A stretch of 64,000 nucleotides of DNA, taken from contig OZ010793.1 of assembly GCA_963932465.1 (NCBI GenBank), positions 260,521,696 through 260,585,695 on the forward strand, in the 5' to 3' direction. Every line of letters begins with the position of its first letter. The stretch's first letter is position 1. The DNA is from Maratus speciosus. Its lineage: Eukaryota; Arthropoda; Arachnida; Araneae; Salticidae. The position numbers and the translations under genes are program-made. Of the stretch, positions 53,690 to 64,000 are shown one piece after another. Under the pieces are notes generated by a model. That model made no database searches. It was not told the DNA's origin and saw only the letters and a list, made by a program, of their open reading frames with translations.

Positions 53690-55104
53690 ATATATGTTAT
53701 TCTTGGGCTTTAGTATGGCATGTTCTGTATTGAAAAGGAAGTGTGTAGCATTTTTGGTTCATTTACAGGGCCACTCAGAAGAATTCCGTTACATTACGAT
53801 ATAAGGGGAAAAATCGTTCGCCGTGTATTTTAATGATATTACAATATTTAAAATGTATTGAAATTGATATACATCACTGAGGTGTACTACAAGGTTCTTA
53901 CTATAGAATATGGTGTGCATAGAACTTATCGTTTATTTACAGAAACAAACAAAATTATTTAGATATAGAAGAAAATGAGCAATAATTGGACTACTGAAAC
54001 CTACGCACAATAATTGCTGGAAGTGTGTTTTCATTTGTCGTATGCTTTTTTAAATGTAACTATTTTTTAAATATTACTTGGTGTTTATAAATTCTAGATC
54101 ATATACAAGGTCGAACAAAAGTTCTCAACAACATTGTTAAAACTGCCGAGCGGAAATTTTAAAGTGTATTATGCGTTTAACTGAACTAACTTTTTGAGTA
54201 CTATGTAGTATGCTGTAGATAATATACAAGGGCTGCAAAAAAATCGTATGTTTTAACTACTATTTATGGTAACAGCAGAAATCGTGTTTTCAAATGCATT
54301 CTGCATTTTCCAAATTGTTCATTAAGATGTCATCTTCCACCTTTGTAAATTGTGAAGTTTTGTTATGGTATTCTGAATGTGTTGGAAAGTGTTTCATAAT
54401 CTATACAGTATGCAATTTTTTTTTCGAAATCTCGTTGTTAAAACTGTGTTTAATATTATACAGCGCGTATCTTTTATCGTTAACCATTAACTAATTTCTA
54501 AGCCGTTAGTTTTAGAGGTATAGCCAGTTGCAAAAATGTTTCAAATTTTGTTTCGTATCTCATAAAAATCGATTTGCATTACAATAATTACTTTTTAAAT
54601 AGATAAGAAACTACAAATTTTATACCATGCCTGGATCATATAAGTTTTATTTAGAAAAAGTTTTGCCATGTTCTAACAAGTAAAATAGCAAAAATGTATT
54701 CTTGTATATGGTCAAAACTTTCCGAGTTATGATACTTAGAATTTTATGAGTTTTCAATGTTTTAATCACTATAAATGGAAAAACATGTTTTTTTGTGTCA
54801 GAAAACGCCAAAAAGGCATGAAATTCAAAGTTTTATAATTAGGTAAGTTTTTGCCTTGCAAAAATTAATTTTTGAACCAGTCACTGATTTTGATTCACCA
54901 GAATATAAAACAGCATTTATAATTACATAAAAAAAAATTGTTTCAGACATTTGTTTTGAAACGCCTTCTAATTAAAACATCCGTCGACCGGATACACAGC
55001 GATTAGTTTTTTAGTTATATGTTATAAAAATAACAGGTTGTTGGAACCTGTTACCTGTACAAGTGTGGAACGATGTAACCTGTTAACCAAAAATAACTAT
55101 ATTT
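53690..55104. other. AT-rich sequence, possible remains of a mariner-like element
   Basis: CAGGGCCACTCAGAAGAATTC at about 53768 is phrased like a mariner terminus. The transposase fragment at 55105-55218 could belong to the same element, but the other terminus was not found. Confidence 0.3.
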
Positions 55105-55218
55105 CCCATCTCTAATTTCCAAGTGGTCCAACGTCTGTGGTTTATCGGCGTAGACCAACGACTTCACATATCCCCAAAGAAAATAAACCATTGGTGTGAG
55201 ATCACATGACCGTGGAGG
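55105..55218 (-). pseudogene. Mariner/Tc1-type transposase fragment
   Basis: On the minus strand one frame reads PPRSCDLTPMVYFLWGYVK and then SLVYADKPQTLDHLEI. This is the conserved block around the final catalytic Asp in IS630/Tc1/mariner-like transposases (PP.SPDL.P.D.FLWG..K). The Pro before Asp is replaced by Cys and the usual downstream Asp is Val, so it is an old copy. No upstream catalytic part was found in frame. Confidence 0.8.
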
Positions 55219-56855
55219 CTAGCTCACACTTTGCAGGTCCGAATCATCTGTCAACTGTCAAATTGACTGTGACTAGAAAAAGTGCTGCCAATTTCAAAAC
55301 CACACCTCTAAAAAATGAATACCCTTTATTAAATTATAGAAAAATAAAATAAATGAATAGGAAAAAAGTAAAAAAGGAAAGATTATTAAAAAGAAAAAGT
55401 TCCACCAGTTCCTGACCTGGTGAAAAAGCAACCCAAACTCTAACCAAAAAAAAAAACACTTTTCCGTGACCAAAATTAAATTTAAGAGATAAAAAAGTTA
55501 CAGAAATAAGACTACCAAAGAAATTTTTATTTTTATTTTTATTTTATTTTTGTTTATTATTATTTTTTTAATCTGTTCTTTTATTAAATTGCAATAATGC
55601 TTTGATCAAATAAGACAAAAATTGCATTAAAAAATTACAGGTAGCCGTAATCAATGATTCTCGGTGCTTTATGCGTCACGTATACACGATGTTCGTCGCG
55701 AAGGGGTTAAATCTCAATAATATACCATTTTCCTCCATATTTAATGATAAATTTATGAAACATTGGATTATAAATAAGATTTTCAGAAAAAGTGGCGCGT
55801 TAATAGAAGTAATAAAATAACTGAACAATGAATGACCGTGATTTTTCTTCATTTACTTTTCATTGAAAAGATAAAATTATTATCATGCATTCTTTGTCTT
55901 ATCTTTTAGAAGTCAAAAGAAGTGATTATTGTGCTATATTGTTTACCATGAACATGATCATAGTATTCAATGACTGCTACTTTTTGAAATAGCGATTAAA
56001 ATTATGCTTACGCATAGTTCATGCATCGTCTTATTGCATGGAAATTATTAGCGACAAAGAAAACATTGTTTTATATCAGACGGAAAATGTGCTCGAGTTA
56101 TGATAAAAGATCATGAAAAATTAATTCGATTAAAAAAAAATATTTTTTTTCTTAGTTATTATTTTTATTGTTAAAAAACATCATTATAAAAAATTAAAGT
56201 TAAATAATAATAATAATAATAATAATATATAATATAATTATATAATTAAGTATATGCAACTTATGTAGCATATTATAAATTTTCATCTATGGTCTCTTAT
56301 ATTGATTATGCAAATTAAAAGGAAAAAACAAACAAACATGGTTTCTTATCTGTACATCTTTCGAAGAGTGTAGACGGAATTTTTTCCCGGCGAAATGGGG
56401 GAGGGCGTCAATGTTATAGATTTTAAACTGCAATGTTTTTCTTTTAAATGAAAATATATGAATGGACCCTTTTCAACTTATTTCCAGGGAAAGGCTCGGG
56501 CCTATAATGGTTATCTTTGGTTAAGACCCTGCAACTTTGAAACAGTTTATGCAATAGACACAGATTATTTGTTTTCCAAGGCTTAATAATATACCTCAAA
56601 TATAATACATATTACATTTGATTTTCGTCTGTTTTTCTTTTTGTTTTTCGAAAGTCATTTTATTATCAAAATAAAATGAATTGAAAATGCATAAATAAAG
56701 GAGGATTTGCTTTTAAGGTATAGATAATCTCTCCTGTTATATTGAGGACGCAATATTTGCTCTTTATAATAAAAAATAACGTCAATCCGACCCAAAACGC
56801 TGGCCGTGTGGGGTTCGGATAAAATCGGGTTGCCGGATCCAATGCAAGACTTTAA
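55219..56855. other. AT-rich sequence without recognised gene
   Basis: An AAT-type microsatellite is at about 56202-56230. No coding exon or element end was recognised. Confidence 0.4.
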
Positions 56856-57825
56856 CCTGCTTTAACCTGTGACAGAAATTGTCGCATAACTACTCTGAGT
56901 GGTTTCTGAGACGGCTTGAACGAAAGATGAATAAAAGGGTTAATTAACGCATAAGATACTGTTTCTGTATTAAATTTTATGTACAGGACAACTATAATGA
57001 AAATTCACTTATTCAGAATTTCTAGCAATAGTACTAGGGTTCCAAACGAAACGAAATTTCACTACTATCTATAGTCTCTTTCAGGACCGGCGCCTTTTAC
57101 ACAAATTTTATTTGGTTGGCACCACTTAAAAAAAAAAAAAAAAAGTTACCTTTACTTAAATAATCACGAAAACGCTTCTCCACTACCGTCTATTTTTACT
57201 ATATTAAACTCTATTATCACTTTCTTAACTTTTTATTTATAAAAAATACCGTTATTATAACAATTACGATCTTATGATCATTATACCGTTACTTTGTAAC
57301 AAAGAAAAAAAAATGTATGGACCCTGAAAAGCGCCTTTATTTTCTTTTACTGTGACATAACATCTGTCACACTCTTTGCCGACCTACCCTTACCAACTTT
57401 GTCCGACAGCTCTTAACTCTCTTAACTGTGCTTATTTATATATCCTTAAACTTAACTTATTTACTTTTATTTTTCTATTTAATTTCTCTCTTATTTCTAT
57501 ACCAGTAAGGTTTCTTGCTATTTTACATTTATAATACCACTTTTCTTTAAAAGTAATTTTTCATTTTTTTATATTTTTATTTATAATAAAATATTACATA
57601 GTATTTATACTACAGTTAGACTTTCTATCCCAAAGTCTCATTCATTTTAGACATTCATCAATGTTTGGGCGTAAAGTTCAAGACAACGCGGAACCTCCTC
57701 AAAGTAAGCCACTGTTAAGTCTAATTAAAGAAAGCAAATATTACTTTTCTTTTTTACTGGTGCGAAAAACAAGGTCTGTATGTTCTTTTTGACGGTGCAT
57801 ATATGCACCCATGGTCCCGAGCAGG
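56856..57825. mobile_element. piggyBac-type element, 970 bp
   Basis: The ends CCTGCTTTAACCTG and CCCGAGCAGG share an inverted CCTGCT/AGCAGG and are bordered by TTAA at 56852-56855 and 57826-57829. The first ~200 bp match, in reverse complement, the element at 62998-63291 (GAAAGATGAATAAAAG, TTCCAAACGAAACGAAATTT). A GGTGCATATATGCACC palindrome is just inside the right end. No transposase frame. Confidence 0.75.
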
Positions 57826-57829
57826 TTAA

Positions 57830-58330
57830 ACTGAAAATTGAAAGTTAAACTGTGAAAATAAAAGACAGCGGTCTGTGAGTCTGCATTCATTTCAAATCAC
57901 ATTGTTGGCAACATCATTCATTTTGACGACAATATATTAAAACTTTTGACGTATCTTTATATATAAAATAAGAAAAACATATACGATACGACGACTATTT
58001 TATAAACGTATAATAGTACTGTGTATTTTAACATCATGCTCAAAATTCGTGACAATTAGTCAATTTTTATGAAAGTTAAAACCTATAAAGAATAAAAAAG
58101 TGACAAGAAACCACGCAGACAAACATACAGTTTTCAGATAGACCCTAAGAAAATTGAAAGAAGAAATGAAGTAGAACAAAACCTTTCAGGAAAGAAAAGG
58201 AAAAATCGTAGCATCTGGTTCAAGAGTTATTCGTTGACCTACATGAAGAAATATACATGTAATACACAGAATTTTAATCCACTTTCGTTGAATGAAAATC
58301 GGTTAAAAGGGAATAAAATAATTAAAGATA
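57830..58330. other. AT-rich sequence without recognised gene
   Basis: Nothing recognised. Confidence 0.5.
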
Positions 58331-58332
58331 TA

Positions 58333-60451
58333 GGGGAGCTGGGGGGTGAATGGGACAAGAGATGAATGGGACAAGGGATGAATGGGACATTCTCAATATT
58401 TCAGGCAATAAACATTTTTTTTTTTAATTGCTTTCTTTTCTCATATATGGCACTACCATAGTGTGTTTTAGAACCAAAAGCAAAACCAAATGGCTATTTT
58501 CACTTTTCTTCAAAGTTGCAATACCTGAAACTCTGCTTTAAAGTAATTTTTTTTTTTTACATTTGAAGTCAATACCATATAAATAATTAAGATATGTTGT
58601 AGTTATTTATTTGAAGGTTCAATATTAGTCATTAAAATGAATTAATATTAACCATTGTGACAAAATAATTTCTGAGGCAAAACGCAAAATGGCTGATAAT
58701 TGAATATATATCAGTGTTCTCGCTGGCTTTTAACCAACATTAGCAATTTGGTGAATAAAAAATAAAAAACAGTAGCCAAATGAAAATAAATGTTAGCAAA
58801 ATAGATTCAGCATGAAATACTGAAAAATCTATCTTTAACCCCTTATTGAATCCATTTTTTGAATACGTTCTAAAATAACCTAATTTTTTGTAATTACTCA
58901 AAAAGTAGAAATTCATCTATCCGCTACAGAAACTATTAAAAATAAATACATTCTAAATGCCTCCTAAATATGTAATTGTTTCAGACATTCTTTTAGCAGT
59001 CAGAATAAAAGTTAAAAACAGCTACCTTTGATTTACCGTTGTGAAAACATACACTAAAAATTGCTATGAAATTTCGACCGATAGAAAAAATTGGCCGGCC
59101 AATGATACTTTACGTACAACTAATAAATAGTATGGTTAATTTCAACACCGCATTCCCGCAAAACTTTTCAATTGTTGCGAGTAATTTTGTTTATGTTTTT
59201 ACCAGAGCAACGCCGGTGCATAGACAGAGATTAACTGACAAAAACTTATCGCATAATCCTTTTTGTGTCTTTCGCTGTTGCTAAATTGAATTGATATTAA
59301 GTCTGTATCTCTATAAATAGAACAATGTAAATGGCACGGTACGATTGAACATGTAAAGCTACATCAATCGTTCAGAAACGCGGATAAGTTTCGAGTGTAA
59401 TTGGCATACACACAAACAGAGCAGAAATTGAGCACTCGCAATTTGACGAGTCTGATTGTTAGTTTTCTCGCCAAATGGAACATTTTGTCGCGATTTGGCG
59501 CAATGGCGAGCGGCAGCGAAAACCCTGTATATAATACATTATGGGGGATGATTCGGAAATTTCAAATGGGGATGAATGGGAGTGTCTCATTCATCCCTAG
59601 AAATGTTGAAAATTTTATTTATTAACTAAATAATATTATATAGGTTGATAAATTAATAATTTATGTTAATTATTAATATTAAACAGTACTCGTATTATAT
59701 AGGTTGTTTATTATTCAAAACTGAATCTTAATTATTATATTGTAATAAAGGTTAAATAGTTTATCAAAAAATTGCTATTGAAACTTTGTCAAAATAGATA
59801 AAATTGTTAAAAATAGAATATGTTTATTGATCAAATGGGAGAAATTATATTGAATTTTGAACTTTTGCTTAAATAAATCCCCTCTCGCATTCCCCTTTTA
59901 TAATTTCAGTTGTGCATGATATCTAAAATACGTTTAATTAATCAATAAGTTGTGAATGAAAATTATTAGCTATGCCGTATTTCAAAGAAATTTTTCACTT
60001 TCATTTCATATCTAAAATGTAAAAAGGAACAGATAGACAGCCGAAGTTTGCATTACAAGTTAAAACTGCAGTGAAAGAAGTTATTACCCACGCTGAGATA
60101 TAACAGCCATATTATAAGATCATATATTACAAGTACAATTACATATAAGTTTATAATTATAAATTTTAATTAGGTAACACTGAATACAGGGAGGAAAACG
60201 TTTGTGTCCCATCTATCCCTATTAGTGTCCCATTCATCGATGCTATGGGGATGATTGATACGCAGATGAACATTTTTATTTATAATGTTTTACTGTATAA
60301 TAATAATCTAGAATAAATATTGTGAATAGATGTAGTCAAATATCTAGTGAATGAAACGTGATATATTATATTGTTATTGATATCAAATTTAAAAAAAAGT
60401 ATTTAAAATAAATATTTTTGTGATAATGTCCCATTCATCCCCCATCTCCCC
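58333..60451. mobile_element. Element with repeated GGGATGAATGGGACA motifs, 2119 bp
   Basis: The ends GGGGAGCTGGGGGGTGAATG and CATTCATCCCCCATCTCCCC are inverted and bordered by TA. The terminal word GATGAATGGGACA recurs in direct and inverted form inside: 58363, 58378, about 59570-59600, 60207-60240 and 60428. A hAT-like element lies inside at 58712-59527. No transposase frame. Confidence 0.75.
58712..59527. mobile_element. hAT-like element nested in the 58333-60451 element
   Basis: The ends CAGTGTTCTCGCTGGC and GCCGCTCGCC...GAAAACCCTG are inverted with mismatches, in the style of hAT ends (CAGGGTTCTCGCTGG). The flanks are both TA-rich (ATATATAT and TATATAAT), so the target duplication is not proved. 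Its right end contains repeated TTTGGCG/CGCCAAA words. No transposase. Confidence 0.5.
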
Positions 60452-60716
60452 TACGTGGAACAAAGTTTATTTCTAATTAAAGTATCCTATCTCTTATAGA
60501 CAAATAGCAAGAAATGCCTATCACACGCTTCCGATAAAAATCACGCTTGAAAAGCCAAATTTAGATTATTTTCATTCGCCAATCAAAAGGTATCTCTGCC
60601 AAACATTCCAATGTGACACCTTCAACTTCAATTGAAGTTCTGTTTCAACACTCGCGTGCAGTTTTTGTCAGAAAGTACGATTTGCTCTCTTTGTTTGTTC
60701 AAAAACTGATTGCGAC

Positions 60717-60729
60717 ATGGAAACTAAAG
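60717..60729 (+). CDS. Weak candidate first coding exon of another gene
   Basis: ATG in a fair context (GCGACATGG) starts METK and ends in phase 1 before GTATAT at 60730. The preceding 100 bases are less AT-rich and include a TGCAGTTTTT initiator-like word at about 60656. No partner exon was found within the window, so this rests only on context. Confidence 0.2.
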
Positions 60730-60954
60730 GTATATGTTCTTGCATTTATATTGTATTTAATAAGTGTTTAATATACAAATGATGCATTATTACAAATGAT
60801 AATTTTAAAAACATAAATTAGTGATAAGATATTTTTGTAAGTTACATGTAAAGAATTTTGTAACAGCGTTTGATAAATATAACGTGAGCGATTTTTATTA
60901 ATTTTTTGATAACTGCGAGGAACTATTAATGAAGTAGGTACAGTTAAGAATACT

Positions 60955-62700
60955 CAAAATGTAGTCCAAATTGTTACTTATTCAAGATTATAAAAACCTT
61001 TGAAAAATTCGACATTTTTGCTTTATAAATTTGAATAACGCTCCTCGTGAAATTTCTTCTTTTATTTTCAGATAGTTTATTGTAAGGTTTCAGTGAAATA
61101 AGTAGCTGTTAATATAAAATAGCACAGTTTAAAATTGTTATCTATTTTATAATGAACAACAATTTTTGGAAACTAGGGAGGAGGGGGAGGAGTCCTTAAT
61201 AGATTGTTTTATAATACTAATGCATAAAAATTACAATGATTAATTGAAAGATATTTCAAGATAAATTATAAAATAATAGCACACCCGCCCGCCGTTACCC
61301 GTGATAATCTAAAGATAGGGGGTGGTTGGCATGGTATGCTTCTGGATATAAAAGGAGGATAAGCTAAAAAGTGTGGCGATCATTGTAAGGGGACCCCGTG
61401 CTTTTCATACGCATAAATTGTTAATAGGGCGATTTCAATAACGGAAAATCTCTTCACGGCCATATATCGTTAATACTTCGGTCGCTATAACGAGGTGATT
61501 CGAACTTAATAAATCGTTAAAACGACCATCGCTATAACGTTTTCCCGTGAGCTTCGCGCCCATAATAATAATAAAAACAAAAAATCACTTGGAAAAATGT
61601 TTTACAAAAAATGTTTAATTTAAAATGAGCATCTGCCTTATTCGTCTAATCTTCCACAATCGGGTCAATTGGCAAAGTTGACCACAAACATCAGCGATGG
61701 TGGTAACAATTTAGTTTAACACATCAAAGTGCATCAACTGGTATATTTTTTGCAAAACATCGTGAAATAGATAATTTTATAGAGGGATCATTTGACCCCT
61801 TTCGGTAGGAATAGATGTAAAAAAATATCGGTACGTTTAGTGTTAAAGTTTGTCAGAGTGACAACAATGCTTATAACAATAAAATTAGTTTTGCGTCGAG
61901 CCACGCTCACTAAAATTTACAAATTGGCTAAGACCCAATTACGAAAAAATCCTAAAAAAGAAAAATCTTCAACACTTTTTAAAGGTTAAATTTAAAAAAT
62001 CACTGAAATGCGTGTTTAATTTTTTTTTTTAGTATATTTGTTATGCTGCATATCGTGCTTTTATTTAAAACAGCTGATGAGATAAGGTGAATTGACCCAA
62101 AACTTCCGTCATCCCCTTTAACCCCATAGGAATAGAATTTTGAAAAAATCTTTTTTCGTGGCTCCCTATTATGCATTAAGAATATATACCCAAGATTAAA
62201 ATTTCTACCTACAGTAGTTTTGTCTGTGCATTGATGAATCAGTTATGCCAAACTTCTTATAGATTTTTGCTGTTTATAGAGAACTGGATGAATTGGATGA
62301 ATTTAATGCAAATGATTTTACAAAACTCTGGTTATTTCTTGTAAAATTTTAACGGGATCTACTCCAGTTAAAAAAAAAAAAAGTTTAAAATGTAGTTATA
62401 TTTGTGTCTGATTTATAATAAAAATATTTGGAAAATTCGACATTTTTAGATTTTTAAAAATTTATGAAATTATTAATTATGGAATTTCTTCACTTTCAGA
62501 TAGTTGATCCTGATATTTAGTGAAATAAATAGATATAAAATAGCCTAATATAAAAGTTTTAATGATATTTATAGTAAATATTACTATTTGGAAAGAACAT
62601 GAACAGATTGTTCCATAATACTACATAAAAACTACAAAGATATTTCAATTCATTTTTTAAATAAGAAATGAAATTTTGCTCCACACCGCGACTACTGCAT
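60955..62700. repeat. Diverged ~320-bp direct repeats
   Basis: The copy at about 60975-61280 and the copy at about 62420-62690 share AAATTCGACATTTTT, TTTCAGATAGTT, TAGTGAAATAA and AATAGATTGTT-like text in the same order. The first copy runs into CACCCGCCCGCCGTTACCCG, like the start of the 47505 element. Between the copies there is no recognised gene. The ORF at 61792-61989 has no named domain. Confidence 0.45.
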
Positions 62701-62997
62701 AAGAATGGTTCATGTAAAAATTGTTTAAATTTTAGTGCTGTTTCGCTTTAAAATATACTTGATCAATTTTAGCGTTATACTCGTCAGTGAATTAACGAAC
62801 TTATAATCGAATGAAAATGTGTTTTAGTATTGGTAACGCATTAGTACAATAATTCAATTGCATAAAACGTATAATGTATATTAAAATACTTTATTTATTA
62901 TAAAATTCAATTTTGATATCTTAGTTTACGGAAAGAGGGTTGTACAAGCGCCTTTTGATCATTTTTGGATATTTATATTGGAGCCAAATAAATTTAA

Positions 62998-63291
62998 CCT
63001 TTAACTGATGTTACCGGTCTCACAGACCGGTGCTTTTTTCAATTTTCATATTTAACTTGCAAATTTCAGTTTATCTACAAGCACTACTGAAATTTTGTTT
63101 CGTTTGGAACTTTAGTACTAACACCAGAGACTTTTGAATAAGTGATTTTTAATTATAACACTCCTGTACAAAAAGTTTAGTTCAAAAACATCCTATGAGT
63201 TAATCGCAACTTTTATTCATCTTTCGATGGAGTGGTCTCACAAACCGTTTCATACTAGTTATGTGACATTTTCTGTGACATCAGTTAAAGG
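62998..63291. mobile_element. piggyBac-type MITE, 294 bp
   Basis: The ends CCTTTAACTGATGT and ACATCAGTTAAAGG are perfect inverted repeats bordered by TTAA at 62994-62997 and 63292-63295. A hairpin ACCGGTCTCACAGACCGGT sits just inside the left end (63012-63030), with GTGGTCTCACAAACC near the right end. It is the reverse-oriented relative of 56856-57825. Confidence 0.85.
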
Positions 63292-63295
63292 TTAA

Positions 63296-64000
63296 CCTCT
63301 AACGATGATAATTTAATAATATAGCTCCATTTGCCTCTAAAACACTTTTATTATCGGTTGTTAATATCACTTTTTTTCATTGAAAATTTTAAAGTATGAA
63401 AAATGGATAAAATGTATACCGGCTGGGTTGCAACTCACCAGGAAGTATTGTACTTTTGACTACTTTACGACAAAATAAATAAATAAGATAAAATAAAAAT
63501 TCATAAATAACAAAAGCATTGAAGCTCGAAAACATCTTTAATAGCAAGAAAAGTTTCAAAAAGTTTCAAAAGCAAATTTACATAAAAGAAATCGCTCCAT
63601 ATTATCAGCAGATTATCAACGGGAAATGTTACATAATGGAGTTGACGATTAGAAGCTGCTGTAAACTTAGAAATCGATAGTTTCATAACTATATCTTCTA
63701 AATGAAGATGATTTTCTTTTTTGTGTAAATTTATTAGATTTAACCCCCTCCCCCTACCCCCCCAAAAGAAACTAAAGTGTAGCTGTTTTTCTAATGCCAA
63801 TAACTTTAGAAATAAACAACATTTGATGTATTTTTTCCCCCAGGTAATTTCACCGTTTGATCGAAAGATGATTTAGGGGAAAATAGGGTAATGATGCTTA
63901 GCGGCCAATCCCGCTCACCCAAATATCTCTAAACAGAATAGAATTGAAAACGTGCGATCGGTACCGGCACCTAGCGAACTTAATCGTAAATTCCCAATAA
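63296..64000. other. AT-rich end of the window without recognised gene
   Basis: The antisense ORF at 63501-63800 spans a C-run and has no domain. Nothing else recognised. Confidence 0.4.

Overview
The window looks like nuclear DNA of an arthropod, most likely an arachnid such as a spider. It is strongly AT-rich, with long A/T runs, kilobase introns, tRNA-derived SINEs and a dense layer of DNA transposons. No operons, ribosome binding sites, tRNA genes or rRNA genes were seen. The organism call is an inference from repeat style and gene architecture; no species can be named from the sequence alone.

One host gene can be read with confidence. It is on the + strand and encodes a cytochrome b561 family transmembrane electron-transfer protein (CYB561/CYBRD1-like ferric or monodehydroascorbate reductase). 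Its visible exons are about 3597-3691, 4454-4625, 13564-13766, 25685-25839 and 38176-38326, with a stop codon at 38324-38326 and poly(A) signals at 38468 and 38524. The intron phases all match, the four haem-ligand histidines are present with family-like spacing, and the frame is open throughout. The true N-terminus is not firmly located.

The most unusual observation is the first visible intron (about 3692-4453). It consists almost entirely of one mobile element with 14-bp terminal inverted repeats and four internal ~145-bp tandem units, flanked by a 7-bp duplication (TTTAGCT). Deleting the element and one copy of the duplication restores a continuous in-frame transmembrane helix. This looks like an intron made by a transposon landing in an exon (an introner-like event).

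The other introns and the 3' flank are almost wholly transposon debris. Intron 2 (4626-13563) holds a TAA microsatellite, a small MITE and a nested set of three inverted-repeat elements (8768-11636). Intron 3 (13767-25684) holds a long-TIR TA-flanked element, a SINE, a hAT element packed with a ~31-38 bp minisatellite (19502-21358) and a pogo-like MITE. Intron 4 (25840-38175) holds a repeat ending in CGGAACCCT, a near-perfect 309-bp palindrome, a foldback element, a decayed Tigger/pogo transposase element and a Harbinger-like element. Downstream of the gene lie SINEs, another hAT element, a second hAT element with a related minisatellite in the opposite orientation (48803-49362), two related piggyBac-type elements, a mariner transposase fragment and a nested element at 58333-60451. 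Past 38.6 kb no host coding exon is secure. A GC-richer patch (44341-44620) and a possible first exon (60717-60729) are weak candidates for further genes.
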